Below are positions 45,341 through 57,219 of a stretch of 64,000 nucleotides of DNA, in pieces. The stretch is taken from contig JAKSZP010002674.1 of the NCBI GenBank assembly GCA_022478985.1, forward strand, positions 62,001 to 126,000. Direction: 5' to 3'. The DNA is from Massospora cicadina. Its lineage: Eukaryota; Entomophthoromycota; Entomophthoromycetes; Entomophthorales; Entomophthoraceae. A program made the position numbers and the translations under genes. The notes under the pieces were generated by a model. It worked only from the letters and a program-made list of their open reading frames with translations, was not told where the DNA came from and searched no databases. Each line of letters opens with the position of its first letter. The stretch's first letter is position 1.

Positions 45341-46577
45341 CAATTACTAGTTTAATTTCTAGCACATGAGAGCAATAGGATCTAAATCTGATTTGAAGAA
45401 TCAATAAGGAAAGGGAAGAAGAAGCTTATGCATTGATTAAAATTATGTAGAACAAGCTAAGAACAACGAGGTTCAGAAAAGTACTGCTGGTGAAATTAGT
45501 ACACAAGAAATGTTTCTTTTATGTGAAGCTGAGTGAATGAATTGTAATAATTATGATAGATCGCCATCTGTTAGGTCAAAGGGACTACAAAAGCCCACCA
45601 TAAATCTTAATGAGGACTTTACTGGTGAGCAATTTCAAAAGCATCATTCAGTCTCATTAGCTCTGTGTTAATTGCGCCTAATAATAGTCACTTTTGAAGA
45701 AGTTTGAGTTTTAGCATGATCTTCTAAGTGAAAAAATTCACATCAGTTCCATTCACGTTATAGAAAATTTTCCACTTTCACTATTGGAAATAAGTTTATT
45801 ATCGGTGCAATAAAGTACTTCATCAAGTGAGATAAAGCGATTGCAGTCAATACATATACCTCCAGAGTTGCTGTGAGATTCCTAACATCCTGGTTATTAC
45901 TTGTCACAAATTACCTCAGATGCAACTTTCCAAAAAAAGTTAGGAATTAAAAAAAGATGTTGTGAGACACCTGATAAATTTAGTATGAGTCAATTAGTGG
46001 TTTACCACGCCATGAACACCCTTACCAAGGGAGAGTAGAAAATGTGAATGGAACTCAAGTATTAATTTAAAGAAGATTGCACTTAATCACGGATAAAAAA
46101 TGTGACATCTGTTGCCATCAGCCTAGTTCTCTTAATGATTGTTCTACACAGAAATATTAGCAAGTACCCATTTATAAGCACTATAAGGAAGATAAGCTGC
46201 TTGACTAAGATAGTTAGCCCAAGTAATGGATGTTGATAGGAAGATTTTATCTCCCTGTATACAACAAGAAAAAGTAGTAAAGAGGTTAGTCAAGATTAAG
46301 CTGAATGTCAACAGATATATTATGAAGTTAACATTTTAGAGTATCTCAGAGAGTGGCTAAAGATCTAAGTTATTAAAATATAATTTTATATAAGAAGTTA
46401 CTTTTCCGAATATAAGGAGGACTGTCTAATAAGTTAAAGGCCATCTGGATATACCTGCAATCATCAACATGAGAATAGGAACCAAGTGATTATTAAGGGA
46501 AATACCACACACATCACCCTTAACCAAGTCCAGGTGTATCATCTGAAGTTTTTACCTAGGTCTTGCCTTGTGGAGGT
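45341..46577 (+). pseudogene. Integrase of element D
   Basis: Weak but ordered matches: DRHLLGQRDYKS (zinc-binding His block, near 45560), LGIKKRCCETPDKF and YHAMNTLTKGE (the HPQTDG/catalytic Glu zone, about 45935-46035), followed by VNGTQVLI in a neighbouring frame. At the end comes NQVQVYHLKFLPRSCLVEVD, a typical integrase C-terminal end, running up to a purine-rich tggaggt and the LTR at 46578. Confidence 0.6.
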
Positions 46578-49045
46578 TGATATTGAGTAAGGCTCAACTA
46601 AAGGGGGCAAATACTCTCTTTATGGAAAGACCTCTCTGGATATTACCAGTTAATTCAAAACTAGTATTGTACTAAAATTCTACTGGCTAGGTATAAATTG
46701 AGTCTCCCCTACCATGGACAGTGATCAAAACTCGCAAAATTCTAAAGCTCCTTTTATAAGCTTTTATTAGTATAGAAATCTTCATGATGGAGACCGTTAT
46801 ATTCCATTTGCCAAAACAATAATTTGACAGTTGCTCACTATGACGTTAGGTGGCGCACCTGTTAATTATTGGTCAAAAAGAGTATGAGCGCAATGTTACT
46901 AACAATGCCCCAAATTACCCCCCATTTATACAGTTGAGTTTTACCGCCAATGATAGATGAAATACCAAAACTCCCTCCAATCATATTTCCCCATTCATAT
47001 GACTCTGAAAAATTTACATAAGTTCAAGTTGGGAAGCAAATTTATATTTGAAACATCTAATATTGTGAAATCATGACCAAAAATGTATGTCTTGATTAAC
47101 TGCACCTCCATCTAATCAAAAACAGTTTTTTCATAAGCGTAAATGAGAGCTAAGCTTCCTGTGGAGCCCCTCTCACATATCTGCGAACTATCTCAAATGG
47201 TAAATAAGCAATGGATTAAATCCTATAGCCCCAAGGATCCTACATTTCTACCACCTTTATTTATATACTACATTGTTAAAATGATTGAAGGGGTGTGCAG
47301 GAAGATGGTCCAGTCTAGGGCCTCCGGCAAAACACTAGGATAACCCTATTCAGTGCAAAGTTGCGGCTGAATTTAATAAGTGGAAACACTTCTCAAAAAC
47401 TTTTATATTCCATAGAACACCCAATAAGCTGGAATGGGCTTATAAATAGCTTTTTTATGTATCAAAGTAGCAGATCATCAAATCAAATCTGTTATTTATT
47501 CAACTGTTCCATTAATAGACATGTTCTTGCAAAACTGGTGACAACAGTTTACCAATATGTTAAATTTGTCCAAGATCTGTATCATCCTTTTGACTACTTT
47601 TTTGATCTGGAGCTTACATTATCAAAAATTAAATGATTTTATCTAACATATCCAAGCATCTTCCCAACTCATAATAAATTTCCTAATTTACTCTATTAGG
47701 TTTTTCTGCTGTAACCTGGACATGGGAAAGTTTCTATGCTCTCTTCTGATTTTCCCTCCACCCTTATTACAAAGCCAAACGCCCACCTTATGGTAGGGTA
47801 CCAGTTTATTTATTACTTTTAAATTTTCTTAGATAATTAGCTTCTTTCCTGTCTGTCTATTGTTGTATATGCTCTCCATATTTTATCTTTCTCTTTTTCA
47901 ATACACTCTTGAGATGCACGCCTCTATCTGAAAATTGTCATTACCATTATGGAGTGAGCGTTATGATCCACCAATCCATTGGTACTCAGCGCCATAAAAG
48001 AGTTTTAGAGACTATGTGCCTGTAAAACTTCCTGCCTATCCATTACGCATTTTATTGTACAGCAGTAATTGTAAAATACTTTGCCAATCCGCTTTAATTC
48101 AACCAATCAGCCCAATCTATGTCCCTATACACCCTTGATAATTCTTACACAACAATCAATAGCCAAGAACCTTGGAGGGTATTTCGCCTTCCTGCCTCTT
48201 CCACCAATAAGGGTTGTCCCTGTTATACCCATGGTTTCCCTCATTGCAACCTTATGGCTTGATGTGAGAGCTTTGTTTTGTCATTAAACGGATTAACCTC
48301 ATTTTCTCATATAACGTTCTACTACAAAACCTCTAGAGTAGCTGTTGCTTTTGGAAGTCTGGGACATTCACTGGGCATTAAAACACTATGTTTGTATGAA
48401 AAGTCTTAATTTAATAATCCCTCACCAAGACAGATGTGGCTGCAAGGGCCACAAGAGCCATGGGGTTCACAGTTATACTTAGAAAGCTAGTCACGCATTT
48501 CAAATATACAAGTGCTCCACAGTATAATCTGTGGAAGAAGCCTAGAAGATCATAGAGAATCATGAAATTTGACTCCTCTGACCCTGAACCCAAGATACAA
48601 ATACAGAATTGACTTGTGAAATAAATAATTTATCATGAATTTAACCTATTTTTGCTTAATGAAAATGCCTAAATAAAATATACTTTCCTTTTTTCTATAG
48701 TAAATGAACTTCTTTCACAAAATATTCATTTACTATTTTTTATTTAAACACTCCAGATATAGAAGAATTGCCAAAAAGGTCAAACAAAGCCTATTTTATG
48801 TCAGCAGATGTTGAGAGAAGCTCTAGTGTGCTTAGAAACAGCAATTGTATTTATTATTCCAAGTGTTCAAAAAGGCTAATTACTTTTGGAACTTGAGTAA
48901 AAATCCCACGTACCCCAGAACTATATATTAAATTTCTTAGAAAAGTACCCTAAAAAATTAGATAACTTATCACAATTTTGCTCACATGTAAATCATCACC
49001 CCCTGAGTGATCAGGCTACTTTGCAATACTTTTTAGTAATTGATG
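46578..49045 (+). repeat. 3' LTR of element D, interrupted by insertion G
   Basis: 46578-47024 aligns with 9825-10265 (ctcaactaaaggg, tggaaagacctctctg, attgagtctcccct, actaa.aatg.c.caaa.ta, ccgccaatga). Alignment resumes at about 48371 (gcatt..., then ccaagacagatgtggctgcaaggg against ctaagacactgatgcagcctcaag, and gaacttgagtaaaaa). The end near 49045 is approximate. Confidence 0.65.
47025..48370. mobile_element. Unidentified insertion G in the 3' LTR of D
   Basis: These 1.35 kb are absent from the 5' LTR of D, so they were inserted after D. Composition is less AT-rich than D. Two plus-strand frames (47143-47343, containing HICELSQMVNKQWIKSYSPK; 47361-47636, containing LLYSIEHPISWNGLINSFFM) look weakly coding but match nothing I know. 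I found no LTR ends, terminal inverted repeats or clear TSD. Confidence 0.4.
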
Positions 49046-49109
49046 TTCTAAACCCAAGGCTTGATTCACCAAATTTAAACAATAACAGGTTTTTTTGTTT
49101 ATCCTTCAT

Positions 49110-49690
49110 TGAGAAAATTTACAATAAGTAAGTTTTTCTCTGGTAGTTTAGGGTGCTCCTTAAATGTTTTGATAAATATAATAATTTTGCCTAAGTAGAT
49201 GAACACTCAACATCTTCATATATATAAATATCTGATACCTCTTTGGAAAATTTCTGAGGAGTTGCATAAGCCCTGTGGCACACATTTTGATTAGTAAAGC
49301 CCTTGACTAATTACTAGCGCAAGCCTCTCCTGTTCATTTGGTGATAGTTCCTTTTATCAATATCCTTAGGCTAGTTTATCATGAAAAAATTTATACAGCC
49401 CACCATCCCTTTTATATAAATTATTAATGCGCAGCAAAGGTTAACTCTTTTTAGGTAAGTCATTTAATCAGATATAATCCATGAGTATTATATAATTATC
49501 CTTCTTATGCAATAGTAAGAGTGTTGACATCCATAAACCCTTGTCTGAGAATTCCAGCCTGACATTCATAAGTTGTTGCAGCTCCTTCAGAACAATCTTT
49601 TTTCATTTTTAAAAACATTTATAAGGTTTATACTGGAATCATATGGCTTCTCAAAAGTAAAAACAGTGCACTTTTTATTTAAAAAATATA
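49110..49690 (-). pseudogene. Orphan Gypsy reverse transcriptase relic
   Basis: Minus-strand pieces in order: IVLKELQQLMNV, LLLHKKDNYIILMDYI (fingers, DYR-type block), YHQMNRRG and GFTNQNV (motif A/B interval), GLCNSSEIFQRGI (GLxNAPxTFQR motif B) and FIYLGKIIIFIKTFKEHPKL (motif C, YLDD reading YLGK). The match to Ty3/Gypsy RT is clear though very decayed. It lies on the strand opposite to D and directly outside D's right LTR, so D may have inserted into this element. Its RNase H and integrase were not found left of D. Confidence 0.62.
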
Positions 49691-52600
49691 ATCTTGTGCC
49701 TAGTACTCATTATGTTTATTTTTGATATGAAAGTTTATTGAGTTCATGCTCTCCTTGTTCTATTGACTCTTGCAAACCAATCTCTGAGATAGGCTACCAA
49801 CTGTAATGCTAAACGTCATCTTTATAGACTATATTCTTTTAGCCACTACCTAACAATTCCAGGCCTTCAATAGGTTCTTATTATTTTTTAAAAAAAATTG
49901 ATTTCTCCTTTGTAACTAATGTCATAAGATCCTAGCTTCACTCATGCTTCTTGATCCCTGATTCTGATGTGACACAATTTGAGTACATTTGTTATGCATA
50001 AAGATACTGATGTTTACAAACATTATTTTCCGTTTTTCAGGAAAGATTTATTTCCTCATTGGCATACAAGCGCAGTTTTGATTCATTTATAATAGTATAA
50101 AGTTGATTAGTTACCTTTGTGTTAAATGCTAAATGATTGAATGCTGCAACATTTTGATATCTGCAAAAGTCAGAGGCTTCACTGATGCGCCAGTTTGACA
50201 ATTTGGTAATTGAAAAATCTTTCTTATTTGTCATTATTGAATTACTTCTTATCAGTCAGCAAGCGGCTGCATCCTGAACAGAGGATAGCTAAGTAACTTG
50301 ACCTACGGAAAGTCCAGTTTCATAAAAAGACTTAGTTCTCAACACCAATCATTAGCTTCTTGTCCTGGGTGGCCTGGCAACTGCCAATCCTGAGTCACAT
50401 AGTTCTGGCCCTCGCCCAGTCCCTCATCCTCAACTCACAGTCAAGATGCTGCCCTTTCAGTTTTTTCTCAAAGTGTAAAGTATGTGAGTCTTTGGGAAAT
50501 CCACTTTCTAAATTGTAATCATCTTGGGATGCCCACACCTCAGGGTTCTCCTTTTACTCACCTCCACAAGTCTAGAATAAAATAGGATGTTTAATAAAGA
50601 TAGGCAAATATTATATTTTACTTTGTTCAAGGCTAACCTCAAATAGGATGGCCATCTATAGTACTAATCTAAAAAGGAGGCTTGAGGGATAGGGTTGGCA
50701 CACTGGAGACATTCGCTGCTACTTCATATGAGAATCAGGGAAATTTATGGCATGAGAATTTTGTTGGGCGCCTATGACTAAAATTATTCAATTAATTGGA
50801 TTAAACTTTCGATGTTGATCATATCTTTTGCGCTGGTGATACAATATCTAAATATAAATCATTTGAGATCACTTTTCTCCTAAAGATGAAAACGTTATGT
50901 ACTTATATAATTTGCAATTCATAGTGGTTTAGCCTGACATATGATTTATTGTGAATTTCTTCTCTTTTATCAATTTATCCATATAATTAATTACTCTTTT
51001 CAATATGATTCATATGTAAAATGATCTTCTTGTTATCTCCTTGTCATATTTAAAATCTTTAACATAATTTTGATTGTCTACATTGCTGTTAAATCAGCAT
51101 TTTATTCATTGGGTAATCCATAATAACTTATATAAATACCAACAAAAGTTGATTTTTATTGCATTCAGTAAGAGCTTTTATAATTTTACTAAAATTTTTT
51201 TGGATGTCATACTATTTTGGTAGCGTAATAACTCTTATCACAACTTATAATCAAATCTGATGGAAAAGTCTTAAATTTCAGCCAAGTGGCTTATACTAAG
51301 CTCATCCTTAGCGCAGGCTGATTTGAGCTCAGAAATAAATCTGACATTGGCTAAACAAATATGTTTGTTTCTGCAAGTCACAATCGCTTCTTCTCTTTCT
51401 CCATATCATCCTGAAATACTAGTGGCACTTAGTTGTTGAGAGGACTAGAAGAGCTTTAGTTGAAATTTATAAATCCCTCAAACATAACTAGGAACTGCGT
51501 TCATATTAAGAATGTATAATGGTCATTATCAAAGACCACAGCTGTATTGGACACAATGATGCATCCAACTAATAAAAGTTATGCCAAATATGCTCCTAAT
51601 GTTATGGTTACCTCTGACTTAAAATTCCAATATTGTCTAGGTAACCAATATTCACTGCAAACTTCAACTTATTCAGGAGCTTTGATGGCATGATTTACAG
51701 ATTAGTTGTCATCTAATGCTGAAAGTGCTATGAACTTATGTAATTACCTTCCACCTTTGTAATTCTGTAATGATTGGAATTCCTGTAGTATGTATTAAAC
51801 TCACAGTATAACAAAATCCACATAAAATTATAAGGAGTTTAAACTATTTAAAAGACTAGAATTTCTTTAGCATCTTTTTGCACAATTACCTGCAATAAAG
51901 TGTCAACTAACTTATCACCATTAGATTTGGTTTAAAAATTTGAAATAGAATTATATTTTGTACATAATAAATGTTTTTATGGGTTAAATTTCGCTTGGTT
52001 TAGTCTCTGATGTGTAGAAACATTATCTTTATTTGGTGCTTTTACTACGTAGTTCCTTATTTACTCTTTTACCAAGTTTGTCATCGTCAGTACCATTAGT
52101 GTGTTATACTATCCCAATACCAGTTCCAAAAATTTCTTCTTTAGGCTCACCTTTTCTCATATTTTAGCTTTGGGAAATTTCTACAAGTATTTTCTTTATT
52201 CTGATAGGTTTACAAATGAACTCAACATGCCACTTCTGTTTTCTAGGTGGCATACTCTCTCTTAAGGTTTATTGTCACAACTTTGGGAAACATAGCTAGT
52301 TTTTAATTTAGGATAACAAACGTGATAGATCTGAAGGTTTGATTGAATAAAATAGTAGACAAAGATAATATTATAGTCTTTTAAATGGACTTCAGAGAGC
52401 TGGAAAGCTTCACGACTAAGGTCATGTGCATATAGAGTGGGGAGTGCAATTACAGTGAACTTGGCAGAATCATCCTAAAGTAACTAAGTCTAAGTATTGT
52501 GTTTAAAGCTGCTTTGTTTAAGGTAGTAGTGTATTGCATATTATAAAACTGACTCTTTTCTTGTCTGATGCATATGAGAAGCTTTTGCTTCATATTATAG

Positions 52601-54377
52601 ATACATTGTACACTCTCTAACTAGAATTACAGCCATTAACTTCGTTTTGATTGTTGTAATGTCAAATAGTGGGTCCTTACACCAATTGTTCACTTCTGAT
52701 CATACAATTCAGTACATAGTTTTTCTGCTTTTCTCTTGCTTCTTCTATGCCAAACCATTTATTATTTTAATAAACCAACTATAGTCCCTTCTAAAAATGA
52801 GAACTTAGTTTTGATATAATCTAGAATTGAAATACTCCTTGGGGTTAAATAAACGTGCAGTTAAGCAACAGATGTAGATTTGTTGGGCAAACTGTACCAT
52901 CCTCTAATCTGGGTATAGAATTATTATGGGAATATAATGATGAACGTTTAAATTATAATCTTGTGTACAAGGTAATAACTGGTTTTCACGATTATTAAGC
53001 TTATTATTATTATTATTGCTAATCTCAAGAAGGTATCATCTTTTCCTTGTCCTATAAAAAGGTAACTCTTTTCTTTTACTTCTTTAAGGCCATCTCAATA
53101 ATTCGCTCTGGTGAAGGAGTTGGACAGACACTGGTTAATTCTCACTTATACTCAGCTACTTATCACTTTAGTTTATTAATTTTCTTCTTCATATATCTTT
53201 CTTCTGGAACTTCATCTATCTGATACATATCTAAGATACCTCTTCTAACTATCCACAATTACCTGATGGTGCCATCAGTAGTAGTAATAAAATAGCACAA
53301 AATTAGCCTTTGCTCACATGATGCTTATTCATGGGTGTGAGTTACTTTATATTATTTATATAAGAACAGGGTGCGTCATTAGCTTTTTTGGATATTATTT
53401 TCCTCATTGCTAAAGTAACTTTACTAATGCTCTAAGATTATTAACATTGTTGTGGCTTTAAACAAACTTAGAGGTTAATTCTTTCAATTTCACAGGATTA
53501 TTCTCAGTATCTAATGAATTTAGAGTTAATCTAAACCTTTATGATCAAGCTCTATACCGCCAAAATATGGGAAAAAATAAAAAAAACTCTTGGAGAAATT
53601 GAGAATCTGTTTATTTAAAAATATTTAATAGCTACAGTAAAATGGAAAATATGGCTTATCTAACATGACCAAAAATTAAGCAGTAATTATAAGTTTCATC
53701 TAAAAGAGATTTTTTTACATTATATCATGTTTAGGGCTGGCAGACTCCAAAAACCATTACTCAAATGAATCTACTTTGTTTTAATACTTAAAACTATATT
53801 GTTGAGCTTTTGGATTAATGTAGATCGTGTTTTACTTAGATTTTACATGATTTATAAGGCTGTTGTGGTTCTTTATAACATTTTAGTATATTTTGAAAGC
53901 ATTGAATACTCTAATTAGTAATAATAATTCCATGTGATGATGAAAACCTAGAAGCATACTTCAGGTCAATTAATAACAATATAATAGACAAAGAAAGTAT
54001 CTTATGCAATTTGGATACATTCAGCGGATATTAAAATTTTCAGTCAGCCAAAGGCATAAAATGGCAGTTCTTTATCATCATCAAAGCATATAGTCATTAA
54101 ATTATTTAATATGGTGGGTACATATGGACATCCTTCCTAATGTAATTTTTGCTCATTGCATACTATATAGGTGTTTGTTGGTCATCTTGAAAGTTAACTG
54201 AGCTTTATCTTCTAATTTAAGATATATTAATTATCTTTAGAGGGGTCTCTTTAAAGAGTGATATATTGGCCAGCAGAAGAGTTTTTTTACCAGAAAAGAA
54301 TGAGATAGCTGATGGTAATGATCGATACTCTTATATAGCTGAAGCCCAAAATAGTTTGATACTAGTAATGACGATTG
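49691..54377. other. AT-rich tract without recognisable genes
   Basis: Right of the orphan RT relic, 49700-50280 may be its upstream part. A GC-richer patch at about 50340-50560 (tcctgggtggcctggcaact) has no readable motif. A short (tta)n run lies near 52998-53017, followed by a ctataaaaagg TATA-like box near 53052. Otherwise I see nothing I can support. Confidence 0.4.
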
Positions 54378-54530
54378 AAGGTTAATTACCTGGGCAGGGT
54401 AGTTCCTGATTTCACTCTAGTACAGATTTTGTTCAACACATGTTCATACTGTACTGGCTATAAAAAATCTCAGAATAGTATATTTGTCCCAAGATTGACC
54501 CACCTCAATTATTTTTTTAATTATGAAAGA
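54378..54530 (+). mobile_element. SINE, older copy
   Basis: It aligns in order with the SINE at 57072-57203 (opposite strand). The head aaggttaattacctgggcag corresponds to aagggtagttagccgagcag. Then come gtactggcta, tatatttgtcccaag and gacccacctc, followed by an AT tail. The pol III boxes are decayed (A box acctgggcagg, B box ttcaacacatgttc). No clear TSD was found, consistent with greater age. Confidence 0.75.
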
Positions 54531-57055
54531 AATTATCTATAGCCTTAAACCAAAAATATAATACCAGAGAAATTTATAGTTCCTTTTATAGCTTCTAAAG
54601 GCTAAAATAATTTGTAGCTGCTAACAATAGCCAAAATAAATATAAAAATGCAAAAGATAGCTAAATTGTGATACTTAATCTATAAAACTTAGGTTGTTTT
54701 TCACAAACTGGTACCATCTTGATATTAGCATAGTATTAGGTAAAGACCAAACTAATTACAAAAAGCAAACAAACACATCCAACAAGAACAGGTGTCTCTA
54801 GATTCACGTAGAGTACAGGAACAGCCAGCAGCATCAAGTGTAAACCATGGGCTCCACAACTAATATAAAGATAACTCAAGTAATCTACTAGAATCAGTTA
54901 TTCAATTCTTCTAATCCCAAAATCAAGATGATAGCCCAAAAAACTATATTAGAAACAGGTATATTATAAAATTTTAATTCTCAATATGAAATTCAAACCA
55001 AATTTTATCCTTCTAAAGTATCTTTAACTACCTTTCAATAAGCATAAATTTTTATTATACATTATCTAATTTGGCTATTTTTATTAACTTTATGTTTTAA
55101 TAACTGTTTTTTAATTAAAGTAGAGAAACAGTCAGAGTTTAGAACTAATAAATACTGTCAAGTTAAGTGAGAAAAGTAATGGTGCAGAAAAAATTCTTTA
55201 TAGTGATTTATCAGTGTTCTAACTAAGTCAATCGCTTAAAACTATAGTAAAAGTCCTACCACTATAAAGATCACATATAAATCTTTCTTGATAGTTAACC
55301 CTTTGAAAAAATGCATTAACTCTGGAATCCTAAACCTTTTTATAAAGATCATATGAGCGAGAGGGTCAAATACAATGACCTATTAGAGAGAAGGACGCTC
55401 CTCATTATCAAAAAATCTGGTTCACAGTCTTGATATTACTCAAGTAAAAAAGGTTTTACCAACTTAAAGATTGTATTTTTATTCTAAAATTTGCCCAATA
55501 ATGATAATGTATATTAAATGGGATTATTCCCTTTAGAAAAAATATCAATGCTCAACTCTCAAATATTTAAATCATAGCAATGCAACCAATGTATCCCAGA
55601 AATATTTGTGAGACAAGATATGGAAATGGTTTGGAAGTTTCTACATAGCTCATATAATTTACACCTTATATACACTGGAGTTATTATCCCCAATAGTGGA
55701 TCCTCTTAGATATATTAGTTAAGGTGCCCATTATGGCTTCATTAATCTTCAAGCCATGCGCATTACAGGCCCATGTCAAGCTATAATACTTTTATAACTG
55801 TGCAATAAAGTCATAAGCTTTTTTCTTAACCTTTTTTCTCATAAGAAACTAATACATAAGTATTTATATATAGTGAGGGGGAGTTTGTTGCTAGATTAAG
55901 GTTTGGCTAGCTTGTATTCTTTCAAAAGGTTTTTAGAAGGTATGAGTTATCTTTAGTGGGCTCTTTTGCCTTATGTTTATGTTCTTTCTTCTCAAGAACT
56001 TTCACACCTCAGGGGTCCTCATTAATCTCCACACCTTTTTATGTATACACAATTATGAGATTTAATTTAAGTTTGTTCACTACCTTTATGACTTTTATAT
56101 TTTACTGAGATCTGCATAGAATCTTAGTATTCCTAAGCTAGAGTTAATTCTCATTCTGCTTGGGTCACATATTCCTTCTCAACTTCAGGTGTTTCTAAAA
56201 CCTTGGCTGTTGCTATTTCTAGATAGATTATTAGAAGTTTGGATTTTGATATAATATACATAGTAGGTGAGCTCTGAAGGCATTGATGCTTTGAATAAAG
56301 AGTGGAATGAATATGCATAATATAGACACTAATATAAACCTTGAGTTAAAAGAAGGAGAGCAAAAAGCTGTATTGTGCAAAAAAATCTAAGTGCTGCACA
56401 ATCAACTAAGCCTTAAAATGAACCAATTTAATTATTATAGTTGTTGCTCTTTAAAAATCTTGTAACAGGTGGCTCCTTGTCAAAAAGTGTAATCAAAAAG
56501 GCTAATTTGCAATGAAAGTTGATACTTATCTTACATCCTAGGCCTGCGCCATGAAAGTATTTGAGCCACTTCTTGATGAGTACTGTCCAAACTTTGTTAG
56601 TGTTGTGAGCTGAAATTTCATTTCTTAATTTGGAAGCTCATTATTTTTGTTCTCAACTTATTATCCTCCACCAAAATGATCACTTAAATGTAAAAGCTTG
56701 CAAACTATTACCTAAAGCCCATGCTATATTATTACCTATATAGAACCCTGTGGTCACTCATTCCTCCTTAGAATCCCAACAGACCATCCAAAAGTAGCTA
56801 AGTTTCAATAACGTAATTAGAAGGTTTGCGCAATTATAAATCAAATGAGATTAGTATATATAATTATAACAAGACAATAAACCAAAATAGCATTACCATA
56901 CAAGACCCCCATCTTTTAAAGTAATTTACCTCAAAAATTACAGAGAACTCTAAATAATTTAACCACTAATGATAGAGCTGATTAGCAACTGTTAGTATAA
57001 TGTAAGCATAGTAAACAAGCCAATTTTAATCTGTATTCATTTAATACTTCCATTA
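54531..57055. other. AT-rich tract; one polypurine/LTR-start-like signal
   Basis: No coding signal. At about 55874-55890 the plus strand reads agtgagggggagtttgttgc, which resembles the polypurine tract plus TG LTR start seen in many retroelements. I found no matching LTR or pol sequence nearby. Confidence 0.35.
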
Positions 57056-57219
57056 AGATTTAGGTCTTAATTAAATTTATTCGAGGTGGGTCGACCTTGG
57101 GACAAATATACCACACCGAGAATTTTTCTAGCCAGTACCGGTTTCGAACTCAAAACCTGCACTTAGGGTGGAAGCAGTTTTACCTGCTCGGCTAACTACC
57201 CTTAGATTTAGGTCTTAAT
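57056..57219 (-). mobile_element. tRNA-derived SINE with perfect 16-bp target-site duplication
   Basis: The body is 57072-57203 (132 bp, minus strand), flanked by agatttaggtcttaat at 57056-57071 and 57204-57219 without mismatch. The element head reads aagggtagttagccgagcag. It has a pol III A box TAGCCGAGCAGG (complement of 57183-57194) and a B box AGTTCGAAACC (complement of 57140-57150), 32 bp apart. The tRNA-unrelated body ends cccacctcgaataaattta. The cloverleaf does not fold as a functional tRNA (no paired T stem around TTCGAAA), so this is a SINE and not a tRNA gene. SINEs move using LINE enzymes. The perfect TSD marks it as the youngest insertion in the window. Confidence 0.88.

Larger units (their letters stand above)
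9820..49050 (+). mobile_element. Ty3/Gypsy retrotransposon D, outermost element of the nest
   Basis: Two matching LTRs (about 9825-10950 and 46578-49045) enclose gag with a zinc-knuckle relic (about 12020-12070), RT (44180-44990), RNase H (45000-45340) and integrase (45420-46577), all on the plus strand. Element B with everything inside it occupies 12949-43646. The right LTR is longer because it carries an unidentified insertion. D is very AT-rich and its frames are heavily broken, consistent with being the oldest layer. I could not fix its 3' boundary or TSD exactly. Confidence 0.75.

Noticed and set aside
55874..55890. Copia-type polypurine tract and LTR start
   Set aside because: The short motif is suggestive but no partner LTR, primer-binding site or copia pol sequence could be found.
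57072..57203. Possible tRNA gene from A and B box matches
   Set aside because: The sequence around TTCGAAA cannot form a T stem and no normal cloverleaf folds; the 16-bp duplication and a second copy show a SINE.
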